Source: Alteribacter aurantiacus DSM 18675
GTDB taxonomy: Bacteria; Bacillota; Bacilli; Bacillales; Salisediminibacteriaceae
Direction: 5' to 3'
DNA length: 64,000 nucleotides
Assembly: GCF_000429705.1 (NCBI RefSeq)
Contig: NZ_KE386943.1
Coordinates: 324,744 to 388,743, forward strand
Shown here: in pieces, positions 17,718 to 26,189 of the stretch
Numbering within the stretch: position 1 is the stretch's first letter
Layout: each line of letters begins with the position of its first letter
The notes under the pieces: generated by a model
Databases searched by the model: none
Told to the model about the DNA's origin: nothing
Seen by the model: only the letters and a program-made list of their open reading frames with translations
Translations under genes and position numbers: made by a program

Positions 17718-17747
17718 AACCTCCTTTTCATTAAGGAGGTTTTTTTA
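17718..17747 (+). terminator. hairpin terminator
   Basis: AACCTCCTT / AAGGAGGTT with loop TTCATT followed by TTTTTT. It lies 275 bp past yjiH, after repeat copy 1. Confidence 0.75.
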
Positions 17748-17808
17748 TGTTAAAAGTACCGTAACGCGTGAACCCTCTTGCAAAATCTAAAATAATCCTA
17801 TACACTTT

Positions 17809-17829
17809 AAATCGTAATAATTACGCTTT
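17809..17829 (+). promoter_or_regulatory. Zur operator (candidate)
   Basis: AAATCGTAAT-A-ATTACGCTTT: a 10-1-10 inverted repeat with one mismatch, equal to the B. subtilis Zur box (AAATCGTAATNATTACGATTT) except one base. It lies just downstream of TTGCAA (17779)-N17-TACACT, where a bound repressor would block transcription, and 24 bp before the FAD-protein start. Confidence 0.8.
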
Positions 17830-17852
17830 ATTTTGATTAGGAGGTGCTGAAC

Positions 17853-19016
17853 ATGTTTGAATGGACCATTATCGGCGGAGGGATTCAAGGTGCCACAGTG
17901 GCTAGTTTCCTTTCAGAGCGAGGTGTTAAACCGGCACACATTGCTGTCGTTGATCCTCATAACGAACCTTTGGAAAATTGGAAGCATTGTACGGGGAAAA
18001 TCGAAATGGAATACTTGCGATCGCCATTTGTTCATCACCTTGAAGAATCCCCCTTCTCTCTCGACTCCTACGCAAAGAAAGAAGATTACGTGAAACCTTT
18101 CTTAGGCAGACGAAAACGTCCCAAATTGCAAATGTTCAATGACCATTCAACCTTAACACTCGAGTCACGTGGCCTTCATGAAAGCTGGGTTAAAGGACGT
18201 GTAACTCGGATAAAAAAAGGCAGACAATATTGGACGGTAACCTTGTCAGATGGACAGATCATTGAGTCCAAATATATCGTTGTTGCGATTGGCCTAGGAG
18301 AACAACCTTATTGGCCTGATTGGGCAACAGACCTGAATGAATCTTCTAGTCGCGTTTCTCATGTCTTTGATCGCAGCCTGAACACCGATTTTGTGAAAGG
18401 CCCAGTCACCATTATAGGGGGGGGAATCACTGCGGCACACCTTGCCGTGAAACTAAGTCGGAAAATTCCCGGTCAAGTGACCTTAGTTAAACGACACCCT
18501 TTCCGCATTCATGAGTTTGATAGCGACTCCGGTTGGATGGGTCCAAAAAACATGGCTGGCTTCCTTAAACAAAAAGACCCGGCTAAACGGCGACAAATCA
18601 TCCGCCATGCAAGGCACCGCGGCTCCATAACCCAAGAGCTTCAAATGACCTTATTACACTTGGAGCGCTCTGGCTCTCTCTCCATTAAGGAAAGGGAAAT
18701 CACACATGGTACAGCATCCCCACACGGTATGATTACGTTATACGATCATGACACTGTGATAAACGAAACGGCCTCTGTCATCCTATGTACCGGCTTTAAA
18801 CAAGAAGCACCTGGCATGACATTCTTAAACTCTCTAATAAAAGACCATAACCTACTGTGCGCCGCATGTGGCTATCCCCTAGTCCCTGACAGCCTAGAGT
18901 GGTGTGATCACCTCTATTTAACAGGAGGGCTAGCTGAGCTTGAACTTGGCCCGACTGCAAGAAATATTTCTGGTGCAAGACGAGGGGCAAGTCGGATTGT
19001 TCAGCAAGCGCTATAG
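17853..19016 (+). CDS. FAD/NAD(P)-binding monooxygenase-like protein, probably Zur-controlled
   Basis: 387 aa, cytoplasmic. N-terminal FAD loop IIGGGIQGA, second dinucleotide loop IIGGGITAA near residue 190, and VILCTGFK near residue 310, the place of the 'ATGY' motif in N-hydroxylating (IucD/SidA/PvdA) and class B monooxygenases. Those hydroxylate amines such as lysine or ornithine for metallophores; the substrate here is unknown. Start at ATG 17853: AGGAGG lies 8 nt upstream; a GTG inside that site is unlikely. A Zur-like operator sits directly upstream and a COG0523 GTPase follows after 72 bp, which suggests a role in zinc limitation (inference). Confidence 0.8.
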   Translation: MFEWTIIGGGIQGATVASFLSERGVKPAHIAVVDPHNEPLENWKHCTGKIEMEYLRSPFVHHLEESPFSLDSYAKKEDYVKPFLGRRKRPKLQMFNDHSTLTLESRGLHESWVKGRVTRIKKGRQYWTVTLSDGQIIESKYIVVAIGLGEQPYWPDWATDLNESSSRVSHVFDRSLNTDFVKGPVTIIGGGITAAHLAVKLSRKIPGQVTLVKRHPFRIHEFDSDSGWMGPKNMAGFLKQKDPAKRRQIIRHARHRGSITQELQMTLLHLERSGSLSIKEREITHGTASPHGMITLYDHDTVINETASVILCTGFKQEAPGMTFLNSLIKDHNLLCAACGYPLVPDSLEWCDHLYLTGGLAELELGPTARNISGARRGASRIVQQAL

Positions 19017-19021
19017 ATTAT

Positions 19022-19042
19022 AGATCGTAATGATATTGTTTT
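19022..19042 (+). promoter_or_regulatory. degenerate Zur-like half site before the COG0523 gene
   Basis: AGATCGTAAT-G-ATATTGTTTT keeps the left arm ATCGTAAT, but the right arm is poor (about 15 of 20 positions match the Zur box). It may give the GTPase a second, weaker control point. Confidence 0.35.
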
Positions 19043-19088
19043 TCAATATAACATCTTAACAATCGGTTCACTAAAAAGGAGAATGAAC

Positions 19089-20282
19089 ATGACGAACAAA
19101 CAAGTTCCTGTAACTGTATTAAGTGGCTTTTTAGGTGCAGGAAAAACGACCTTACTAAATCACATTCTTGCCAATCGAGAAAACAAAAAAGTAGCGGTTA
19201 TTGTCAATGACATGAGTGAAATCAACATTGACGGGGACCTCATCAACCAAGGTGGCTTTTCACGAACAGAAGAGAAACTTGTAGAAATGCAAAATGGTTG
19301 TATCTGCTGTACGTTGCGAGAAGACTTAATTTTAGAAGTTGAAAAACTCATTCAATCGGGAGATATTGACTATTTGGTCATTGAATCTACAGGGATTAGC
19401 GAGCCGATTCCAGTGGCTCAAACATTTACGTATATGGATGAAAATATGGGTATCGATTTAACTCGAATTTCTCGTTTAGATACGATGGTCACAGTCGTTG
19501 ATGCTCATGCTTTTTGGAATGACTATGCAAGTGGTGAAACATTAGTCGAGAGAGGCCAAGGTGTGGATGAAGCCGATCACCGCGATGTGGTTGATCTCTT
19601 AATTGATCAAGTAGAGTTTGCAAATGTCATTGTTTTAAACAAAACAGATCAAATCAATGAGGAAGATCGAGTTCAACTAACAGCCGTACTAAGAAAGTTA
19701 AATCCTGATGCCAAAATCGTACTAACCGCATTTGGGAATGTTCCATTAACTGAAGTTCTTGATACAAAAAGCTTTGATTTTGAAAAAGCGAGCCATAGCG
19801 CTGGTTGGATCAAAGAGCTAAACGAAGAGCATGTGCCTGAAACGGATGAGTACGGCATATCGTCTTTTGTGTACCGTAAGCGCCGACCTTTCCACCCTGA
19901 ACGACTCATGGACTGGTTGGAGAATTGGCCGGAAGACGTCATACGCGCAAAAGGTTTCTTCTGGGTTGCCACCCGAAATGACATGGCAGGTCTACTATCG
20001 CAAGCAGGTGGTTCGATTACAATATCAACTGCCGGAGACTGGATTGCCTCCTACTCAAAAACCGAGCAAGAACAGTTATTCGCTGAAGATCCTGAGCTGA
20101 AAAAAGGCTGGGAGGAGCCATTCGGTGATCGTGCAAACGAGCTCGTCTTTATCGGTATCGATATGGATAAAGAAAACGTCTCTCACTCTTTGGATGCATG
20201 TTTACTTACGGACGAGGAAATGAAACAAGACTGGGCTATGTTCACTGATCCCCTCCCTGTATTTACTGAAGCCACTGAATAA
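19089..20282 (+). CDS. COG0523 (CobW/ZagA/YciC-like) zinc metallochaperone GTPase
   Basis: A G3E-family GTPase proposed to deliver zinc to client enzymes when zinc is scarce. 397 aa. Walker A GFLGAGKTT (residues 14-22), metal-binding GCICCTLRED (CxCC, near residue 70), Walker B IESTGISEP, guanine motif LNKTD near residue 180, and the CobW C-terminal domain starting around RRPFHPERL. Start at 19089, with AGGAG 7 nt upstream; an ATG two codons earlier is too close to it. It follows the Zur-box gene, as B. subtilis yciC/zagA sits in the Zur regulon. Metal identity is inferred from that context. Confidence 0.9.
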   Translation: MTNKQVPVTVLSGFLGAGKTTLLNHILANRENKKVAVIVNDMSEINIDGDLINQGGFSRTEEKLVEMQNGCICCTLREDLILEVEKLIQSGDIDYLVIESTGISEPIPVAQTFTYMDENMGIDLTRISRLDTMVTVVDAHAFWNDYASGETLVERGQGVDEADHRDVVDLLIDQVEFANVIVLNKTDQINEEDRVQLTAVLRKLNPDAKIVLTAFGNVPLTEVLDTKSFDFEKASHSAGWIKELNEEHVPETDEYGISSFVYRKRRPFHPERLMDWLENWPEDVIRAKGFFWVATRNDMAGLLSQAGGSITISTAGDWIASYSKTEQEQLFAEDPELKKGWEEPFGDRANELVFIGIDMDKENVSHSLDACLLTDEEMKQDWAMFTDPLPVFTEATE

Positions 20283-20405
20283 GTACAGCCCGACTTTTTC
20301 ACTGCCTTAATTTGAATGGCAATGGCTCCACTCGGTTGCGCGCCTGATACGAAAAATCCACTCGTATCAGGCTTTCAAAACAGGCAACCGTTACGCTCAT
20401 TGCTT

Positions 20406-20451
20406 CGAAGGCACTGAAAAAGTTAAAGATCGAACTTTTTCAGTGCCTTCG
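20406..20451. repeat. 46-bp hairpin repeat, copy 1
   Basis: A 19-bp perfect stem (CGAAGGCACTGAAAAAGTT and its complement) with loop AAAGATCG. It recurs almost identically, in the opposite orientation, at 55159-55203, and a looser version sits at 30599-30630. Here it could terminate the COG0523 transcript (122 bp upstream). Confidence 0.8.
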
Positions 20452-20498
20452 CATTTACTGTCCATGAACCTGAGAACGCATAACCTATCTTACGCTGT

Positions 20499-20514
20499 CG
20501 TTTCACGTGAAACA
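20499..20514. promoter_or_regulatory. parS: parS-like ParB/Spo0J binding site
   Basis: CGTTTCACGTGAAACA matches the Bacillus parS consensus TGTTNCACGTGAAACA at 15 of 16 positions; its 14-bp core GTTTCACGTGAAAC is a perfect palindrome. In B. subtilis most parS sites are in the origin-proximal part of the chromosome. Confidence 0.75.
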
Positions 20515-20585
20515 TTGTTCCTTTTTCCTTCATCATCCGTTAGGTTATACTACATGTAGACACATTTCGGGATGGAGATGAGAGG

Positions 20586-21302
20586 ATGAGAAAGACAAAA
20601 CAAGCAATCCGCGAAGAGGTATGGGAGACCATGGAACAGGAAAAGGTCGGGCGATTCCCCTTCCCTCTTAGAGGTAGAATTCCTAATTTCAAGGGAGCCG
20701 AGGCCGCAGCAAGACATGTTTTCAGCCTGGATGTTTATAAGGACGCCAAGGTGGTAAAGGTGAATCCCGATTCCCCTCAGCTGCCTATTCGTGCTCAAGT
20801 ATTAAAGGACAAAAAAACACTGCTCATTCCTACTCCAAGGCTTAAGGACGGCTTCGTGATGATTAACCCCGCTTATGTTCCGAGTGGAGAAGAACGAAAA
20901 GCGGCGAGTCTAAAACATATGAACAGTTATGGTAAAGTCGTCCCTCTCGATGCACTCCCGCCGATCGATGTGCTCATTGTAGGCTCGGTTGCCCTCCACA
21001 GAGACGGCCGAAGACTCGGAAAGGGCGAAGGATATGCTGACCGGGAATACGCTATTCTCCGCGAATTAGGCAACCCTGAAATTCCCGTCATCGGAACGGT
21101 GAACAATGTACAGCTTGTGGATGAAGACCTACCGAGAGACGAGTACGATCTTGTGGTAGACTACATTGCCACCGAGAGCGAGGTGTTTGCCACTCACTCC
21201 CCCTACGACAAACCAAGAGGCATCGTTTGGGATGAAGTTACGGATGAAGATAAAAAAGAAATGAAGGTGTTAGAAGAGATTTGGAAGATAACAAAAGGAT
21301 AA
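20586..21302 (+). CDS. COG0212 5-formyltetrahydrofolate cyclo-ligase family protein
   Basis: 238 aa, cytoplasmic. The fold matches the MTHF synthetase (5-FCL) family: VFSLDVYKDAKVVKVNPDSP early, and RDGRRLGKGEGYADREYAIL around residue 140, which is the phosphate/ATP loop of cyclo-ligases. The N-terminus lacks the usual 'K...R' pattern of true 5-FCL and the protein is longer, closer to the MTHFSD/COG0212 branch implicated in thiamine or folate salvage. Role therefore uncertain. Single gene. Confidence 0.72.
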   Translation: MRKTKQAIREEVWETMEQEKVGRFPFPLRGRIPNFKGAEAAARHVFSLDVYKDAKVVKVNPDSPQLPIRAQVLKDKKTLLIPTPRLKDGFVMINPAYVPSGEERKAASLKHMNSYGKVVPLDALPPIDVLIVGSVALHRDGRRLGKGEGYADREYAILRELGNPEIPVIGTVNNVQLVDEDLPRDEYDLVVDYIATESEVFATHSPYDKPRGIVWDEVTDEDKKEMKVLEEIWKITKG

Positions 21303-21308
21303 AAAATG

Positions 21309-21343
21309 CAAAAAGGATGCTCCTTTTAGAGACATCCTTTTTT
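21309..21343. terminator. bidirectional terminator
   Basis: AAAAAGGATG and CATCCTTTTTT pair around TCCTTTTAGAGA, between the convergent COG0212 and 267-aa genes. Confidence 0.75.
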
Positions 21344-21347
21344 GTGT

Positions 21348-22151
21348 TTATTCGTAGTGAACGGTTTTTAAGAAAACCCTTGTTTCCTGCTCATGTTCAT
21401 CTTTTTGTTTCCAATACGTGTCTAAACGATAAGGCACGACTACATCATCTTGGTTTTTCCGATAATCTGAATAATGGACCGTCCATTCTCCACTTTTTCT
21501 GTTGGCGCTAGCTCGTTCGATAAGTCCCTCGTCGTTAAATAGAAGACTGACGCTCATACCATTACCAAAATCACCATCCACTTCCCGCTCACTCACCTCA
21601 GTCCACTGAACGCTACCATAATGGATAAAGGACTGGGGAAACCATACCATTTCAGAGAAGTAAGTGTAGCGAAGCCTCTCCACAACATCGCTTCCATCCT
21701 CTTTCTTAACCGTGAAAATGGACCACAGACGGGAAAAGAAGCGTCCTTCATTCTTTGATAGCTTCTCCATATGACTTACACGAACAATGGGATTTGCCTT
21801 GGAAAAGCCCATCCACATATACGAAGGACGATCCGTTAAATAGAACTGCTCACCTTTTACGGGATTGAGAGAACGCCCCTCCTTTATACGCTTGAACCCT
21901 TCGTAGGTAATAAAACACTGCTTGTACCTCTCTTGTGATTCTCCATTGACTTTAAGCAGATAGTTCCTAAGCGGTCGCGGCAACGCCAATTGTTCAGTAT
22001 CCACTCCCTCTTCCTGTTCTTCTCTCATATAAAGGACGTCTTCTCTAAACCGGTTTAAAAACACCCAGTTACTAATGAGAAGTAGTCCAAGAAACAGGAT
22101 AGCAATGACAACTACACTAAAAACAAGATCCGAAAGAATTTGTTCAATCAT
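21348..22151 (-). CDS. membrane-anchored hypothetical protein (DUF6920/DUF6544-like)
   Basis: 267 aa. One N-terminal transmembrane helix (about residues 8-32), then a soluble, probably extracytoplasmic, beta-rich domain. LPRPLRNYLLKVNGE, RPSYMWMGF and DRLGYTYFSEMVWFPQ-type segments (here LRYTYFSEMVWFPQ) resemble the DUF6544/DUF6920 family of Bacilli; function unknown. The start has GAGGG 7 nt upstream. Single gene. Confidence 0.65.
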   Translation of the reverse strand: MIEQILSDLVFSVVVIAILFLGLLLISNWVFLNRFREDVLYMREEQEEGVDTEQLALPRPLRNYLLKVNGESQERYKQCFITYEGFKRIKEGRSLNPVKGEQFYLTDRPSYMWMGFSKANPIVRVSHMEKLSKNEGRFFSRLWSIFTVKKEDGSDVVERLRYTYFSEMVWFPQSFIHYGSVQWTEVSEREVDGDFGNGMSVSLLFNDEGLIERASANRKSGEWTVHYSDYRKNQDDVVVPYRLDTYWKQKDEHEQETRVFLKTVHYE

Positions 22152-22238
22152 GTGTTTCCCTCATTTCCTAGCTGATTCTCTTCTTTATATACCCGTTTTC
22201 TGCTGGAGTCATGAATGCTTTTTGTATATGTCTTGAAG

Positions 22239-22370
22239 TCGATGAATAAAAGGGCATTGTCGATTGATAAATGTTGAACTCGATGAACAAATATACCAAG
22301 TCGATCGACAAATTTCAAATTCGATGAATTAACGCTCCAACTCGATCGAAAAACCTCTATATCGACATTC
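22239..22370. repeat. 20.5-bp-period TCGAT array
   Basis: TCGAT (TCGAC in the last) recurs at 22239, 22260, 22280, 22301, 22321, 22342 and 22362: steps of 21, 20, 21, 20, 21, 20. Spacer sequence is not conserved. It lies between the cshA terminator and the 267-aa gene. Confidence 0.85.
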
Positions 22371-22380
22371 CCTGAATAGA

Positions 22381-22411
22381 AAAAAGCCATGGACTTCGAG
22401 TCCATGACTTA
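22381..22411 (-). terminator. cshA terminator
   Basis: AGTCATGGACT / AGTCCATGGCT followed by TTTTTT on the minus strand. Confidence 0.85.
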
Positions 22412-22419
22412 TTTTCCCA

Positions 22420-23931
22420 TTACTTTTTACGACGCTTACCGGAAAAAGAAAACTCTTTTTTGCCTTCTGGGCGAGTTCCGCCGCTGCGACGTTGATCTTT
22501 TCCGCCACCGCCGGAACGACGACGATCATTGCTGCGGTTTCCGCCTTTATTGCCACCGCGGTATCCACCGCCGCCACCTTTTCCTTTAGGACCGGACCCA
22601 CGCTTAATGCGCACAGGCGGTTCACTAGTCAAGGTGATTTTCACTTCATTTGTAGGCTCTTTGCTCACCGTTTTAAGGGCTGCAGCAACCAATGTTACAG
22701 CATCATAGCTCTCGAGAAGCTCTTCTGCTTTTTCCGTAAGGTCAGCGTAGTCGCCACCTGTAACGACTTCAAGAAGTTGCTCTCCCGCTTGCTGTTGACG
22801 ACCGGCACTCGCATCTTGAAGAGTTGGTGCTTTTTCAACAGTCATCTTCTTGTTGGTTGTTTTCTCAATGACATTGATATGCTCTTTCTCACGTGGTGTT
22901 ACAAATGAGAATGCCATACCATGCTTACCAGCACGACCTGTACGTCCAATTCGGTGAACGTAGCTCTCAGGATCTTGTGGCAAGTCAAAGTTGAACACGT
23001 GAGATACGCCACTAACATCAAGTCCACGAGCAGCAACGTCTGTTGCCACAAGGATTTCAATGCGCTTTTGTTTAAACTTCTGAATCACTTTGTCACGCTT
23101 GTTCTGTGGAAGGTCACCGTGGATCCCTTCTACTTCATAACCACGTTGGAAAAGTGCGTCAGACAGCTCGTCTACACGACGTTTCGTACGACCGAAAATG
23201 ATGGCAAGTTCCGGAGAATGAATGTCGATCAAACGGCAAAGTGTATCGAACTTTTGGCGTTCCTGTACTTCTACGTAACGCTGGTCGATATTAGATACCG
23301 TCATTTCCTTCGCTTTAACCTTGATTTGCTCAGGGTTGTTCATGTGCTTGTTCAAAATCGTCTGCAAGCGCGGAGGCATTGTAGCAGAGAAAAGCAATGT
23401 CTGACGTTTGTCCGGCACGCTCTCAAGAATTTCTTCGATTTCTTCTACGAAGCCCATGCTTAGCATTTCGTCCGCTTCATCCAACACAACCGTGTTGATA
23501 TTGCTAAGAGAAATGGTTTTTCTTCTCATGTGGTCTTGTAGACGACCTGGTGTTGCAACAATAATTTGTGGGTTTTTCTTCAACCCGCGAATTTGGCGAC
23601 CAATCTCCTGTCCACCGTAAATTGGAAGACAGCGAACGTTGCTGTAACGACCAATTTTATTAAGCTCTTCGGCTACTTGAATCGCAAGTTCACGTGTAGG
23701 GGCAAGAACAATCCCTTGTGGATGGCGTGCATCTTGCTCCATCTTTTCAATTAACGGAATACCAAATGCTGCCGTTTTACCAGTACCTGTTTGCGCTTGA
23801 CCAAGAACGTCTCTTCCTGTCTTAGCAATCGGAAGTACCTGCTTTTGGATCGGGGTAGCTTCTTCAAACCCCATTTGATCTAAAGACTTTAAAATCATCG
23901 GATGAATATCTAATTCTGCAAAAACTGTCAA
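22420..23931 (-). CDS. cshA: DEAD-box RNA helicase CshA
   Basis: An ATP-dependent RNA helicase of the degradosome and ribosome assembly, cold-induced in Bacillus. 503 aa. Q motif (GFEEATPIQKQ), AQTGTGKT (motif I), PTRELA, GG, TPGR, DEAD (VLDEADEML), SAT, and helicase-C motifs VATDVAARGLDV and HRIGRTGRAG. An RNA-binding domain (about 400-450) and a Gly/Arg/Lys-rich RGG-like tail follow. TTG start, AGGAG about 11 nt upstream; it aligns with the known CshA N-terminus. Long leader with a GC-rich hairpin. Confidence 0.94.
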   Translation of the reverse strand: MTVFAELDIHPMILKSLDQMGFEEATPIQKQVLPIAKTGRDVLGQAQTGTGKTAAFGIPLIEKMEQDARHPQGIVLAPTRELAIQVAEELNKIGRYSNVRCLPIYGGQEIGRQIRGLKKNPQIIVATPGRLQDHMRRKTISLSNINTVVLDEADEMLSMGFVEEIEEILESVPDKRQTLLFSATMPPRLQTILNKHMNNPEQIKVKAKEMTVSNIDQRYVEVQERQKFDTLCRLIDIHSPELAIIFGRTKRRVDELSDALFQRGYEVEGIHGDLPQNKRDKVIQKFKQKRIEILVATDVAARGLDVSGVSHVFNFDLPQDPESYVHRIGRTGRAGKHGMAFSFVTPREKEHINVIEKTTNKKMTVEKAPTLQDASAGRQQQAGEQLLEVVTGGDYADLTEKAEELLESYDAVTLVAAALKTVSKEPTNEVKITLTSEPPVRIKRGSGPKGKGGGGGYRGGNKGGNRSNDRRRSGGGGKDQRRSGGTRPEGKKEFSFSGKRRKK

Positions 23932-24224
23932 AAAAACCGAACTCCTTTATTTTTATAAATTTATATAATCAACAGCTCTCCACGTTCACGCGTGTTCAAA
24001 ATGAACAAGGGATAATCTGTCCCCCGTCTTTCTAGTAACAACTATCATGGAGACTTCTATTATTATCCATTTATGTTCAGGATGAGCGTAATCTATCCTC
24101 TATTTTCACTTTAAATGAGGCCTTTTATAACAAAGGCATAAAGAAAACCCGGGCTAAACCAGGCTGTATCAATGGCGGAGCCGTTATTATATATATTGCC
24201 CCGGGGGTGGCCCCCGTAAGCACT
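23932..24224 (-). other. long cshA leader / intergenic region
   Basis: About 290 bp with no gene. It holds GGGGG-TGG-CCCCC at 24203-24215, a tight GC hairpin unusual in this AT-rich context. Long leaders are common for cold-induced genes; a regulatory role is inference. Confidence 0.4.
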
Positions 24225-24260
24225 AAAAAGGGCATATTCCTGATACGTTGGAATATGCCC
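24225..24260 (-). terminator. cold-shock gene terminator
   Basis: GGGCATATTCC / GGAATATGCCC, an 11-bp perfect stem followed by TTTTT on the minus strand. Confidence 0.85.
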
Positions 24261-24287
24261 GTTCATTCCTATTGGAATCGAGTTAAA

Positions 24288-24485
24288 TTACAGACGTACA
24301 ACGTTTGCTGCTTGTGGTCCGCGGTCGCCTTCAACGATTTCAAATTCAACGTCTTGACCTTCTTCAAGACTCTTGAAACCTTCAGATTGGATCGCAGAGA
24401 AGTGTACGAAAACGTCGTCTCCGCCTTCACGCTCGATAAAACCGAAACCTTTTTCTGAGTTAAACCATTTTACTTTACCTGTCAT
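24288..24485 (-). CDS. cold-shock protein (CspA/B/D family)
   Basis: A 65-aa single OB-fold nucleic-acid chaperone that melts RNA structure at low temperature. RNP1 KGFGFIE and RNP2 VFVHFSAI are intact. AAAGGAGG sits 9 nt before the ATG. The roughly 130-nt AT-rich upstream region is compatible with the long structured leader of csp genes. It is upstream of cshA on the same strand but separated by its own terminator. The paralogue (B, C or D) is not decidable. Confidence 0.95.
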   Translation of the reverse strand: MTGKVKWFNSEKGFGFIEREGGDDVFVHFSAIQSEGFKSLEEGQDVEFEIVEGDRGPQAANVVRL

Positions 24486-24691
24486 AATTGACGGCCTCCT
24501 TTAAAAGAAAAGAAAATTCGTGAAAACTGAATTACCGTAAAACCATATTTCTCCAAAATCCTTACGAGGCCGGAAAAAATGTTTTCGATGTTCAGATTTT
24601 CAATCTTCTTCACTATATCATGCAGGTCCATGAAAAGCAAATCCAAGGCTACCGTATGAAGCCTTAGAACTATTCTTTTTATATGGAAAAG

Positions 24692-25600
24692 TCAGACCTC
24701 TAGTGCTCTAGTTACAGAGTCTTTGGCAGCATGGATCAGAGGTTCGTTTTTCTGATCTTTGGCGTATAAAAACAATAGTACGCTGATGTAAAGAGAAACA
24801 AATTGAGCCTTCATCTTTGTATTCGTCGACACCTCGCCATAGGCGTCAAAGAACACCACTCTGCCCGCTTCAGGAAGAAAACTGTACACAAACGACAAAT
24901 CAACAGCTGGATCGCCCATATGAACATCTCCCCAATCAATCACGGCTTTAATCAGTCCGCTCGCTTCACTGATTACAACGTTTTTCAAGTGTAGATCTCC
25001 ATGGACTAACCTTGGTGTATAGGACTTTTCTTTTGGGAATGTCAGCGTGTCCTGATATTCTTTTAGTCTTTGGTATAAGCTTGTGTCACCAAGACGTTTG
25101 ATCTCTTCCAGACGGTCACAAAATTTCGGCAAGCGCTCTTCTATATCCGTTCGATGAAGATAATCGGCGGGCACACTCCATTCAGGTCGAACGGGTGTAT
25201 GATGCAGTTCTTTTAAAAAAGTAGCCAGCCTTTTTGCAGATTGGGTACGCAAAGAATCACTTAGGTTGTATGCTTTTTTCCCGTCAAAAAAACCATAACC
25301 CAGAAATGGCCAAGGGTAGCCCGCCGTTGGTTTCCCAATAAACTGCGGACGGGGAGTGGCAATGTCACCCAAATCGGGCAATTCAGGAAGAAACCGTGCT
25401 TCCCTTTCGATTAAAACAGTCGCTACTTTACGTCTTGGAAATCGAAAGACATAAGCTTCGTTTACTAAATAAACCGTGTTATCAAACCCTTCATCAAGAG
25501 CCTCAATCTTTACAGGAGAAAGGTTTGGAAATTGACCAGCGATTAACTCGGCCGCTTCCTCTCTTCCTATGACCAGTTCTTTGTCCCAAAGGTTTCCCAC
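24692..25600 (-). CDS. aminoglycoside phosphotransferase (APH)-fold kinase
   Basis: 302 aa, cytoplasmic. Protein-kinase-like APH fold: N-lobe DEGFDNTVYLVNEAYVFRFPR with the nucleotide-binding strand; catalytic loop LVHGDLHLKNVVI (Asp base and Asn); metal motif AVIDWGDVHMGDPAVDLS. Resembles macrolide/aminoglycoside phosphotransferases, but most chromosomal members act on other small molecules, so resistance should not be assumed. GTG start with only a weak TAGGA site; it lies 9 bp after ridA, so translation is likely coupled. Confidence 0.8.
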   Translation of the reverse strand: MGNLWDKELVIGREEAAELIAGQFPNLSPVKIEALDEGFDNTVYLVNEAYVFRFPRRKVATVLIEREARFLPELPDLGDIATPRPQFIGKPTAGYPWPFLGYGFFDGKKAYNLSDSLRTQSAKRLATFLKELHHTPVRPEWSVPADYLHRTDIEERLPKFCDRLEEIKRLGDTSLYQRLKEYQDTLTFPKEKSYTPRLVHGDLHLKNVVISEASGLIKAVIDWGDVHMGDPAVDLSFVYSFLPEAGRVVFFDAYGEVSTNTKMKAQFVSLYISVLLFLYAKDQKNEPLIHAAKDSVTRALEV

Positions 25601-25609
25601 TTGTCCTAA

Positions 25610-25990
25610 TTACCCCTTAATCGCAACGACTTCGACTTCCACTAAGGCACCTTTAGGTAATTTCGCTACTTCCACCGCACTTCTTGCAGGGTATGGTTCT
25701 GACAAGTAAGAGGCATAGATCTCGTTTACAGTCGCAAAGTCGTTCATGTCTTGAAGAAAAATCGTCAGCTTGACCGCTTGCTTCAGGGAAGTGCCTGCCG
25801 CCTCTAGTACAGCGCTCACATTTTTCATTACACGATGGGTTTGTGCTTCGATTCCCTCGACCATTTCCATTGTTTCAGGATCAAGTCCAATCTGACCGGA
25901 TGTATACACAAAACCGTTCACGATCACCGCTTGTGAGTATGGTCCGATGGCATCAGGTGCTTGCTTTGTTTGTACAGGTTGAATGTTCAT
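25610..25990 (-). CDS. ridA: RidA family reactive imine/enamine deaminase
   Basis: Hydrolyses enamine/imine intermediates such as 2-aminoacrylate that form in PLP enzymes. 126 aa, the usual length. Family signature AIGPYSQAV near residue 15, catalytic Arg in PARSAVEVAKLPKGALVEVEV, and Glu near the end. AGGAGG precedes the ATG. First gene of a two-gene unit with the APH-fold kinase. Confidence 0.95.
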   Translation of the reverse strand: MNIQPVQTKQAPDAIGPYSQAVIVNGFVYTSGQIGLDPETMEMVEGIEAQTHRVMKNVSAVLEAAGTSLKQAVKLTIFLQDMNDFATVNEIYASYLSEPYPARSAVEVAKLPKGALVEVEVVAIKG

Positions 25991-26094
25991 AAAAGGGGTC
26001 CTCCTTGGTGGTACAAGTTTTTGTAGTGATTTGAGTCTAGTTTAGCATAGGTAGGGGCAATTTTTGGGGTGTGGGAGGGGAAATAAAGGATATG

Positions 26095-26185
26095 ATGAAT
26101 CTTTTAGTAGATAAAATGAATATTTCCGTTTTATAATGAATCTCCACTTCCATATAATGAATTTTCTTTAAATATAATGAATCTT
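26095..26185. repeat. 20.5-bp-period ATGAAT array, downstream of the NERD gene
   Basis: ATGAA (ATGAAT/ATGAATT) at 26095, 26116, 26136, 26157 and 26177 (steps 21, 20, 21, 20). The same motif forms the array on the other side of the NERD gene. Confidence 0.8.
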
Positions 26186-26189
26186 ACCC

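Noticed and set aside
22148..22405. An 85-codon frame across the TCGAT array
   Set aside because: Composed of array sequence plus the cshA terminator; no homology pattern or ribosome site.
24692..25600. Antibiotic-resistance call for the APH-fold kinase
   Set aside because: The fold is shared by many non-resistance kinases, and the context (ridA) gives no support.
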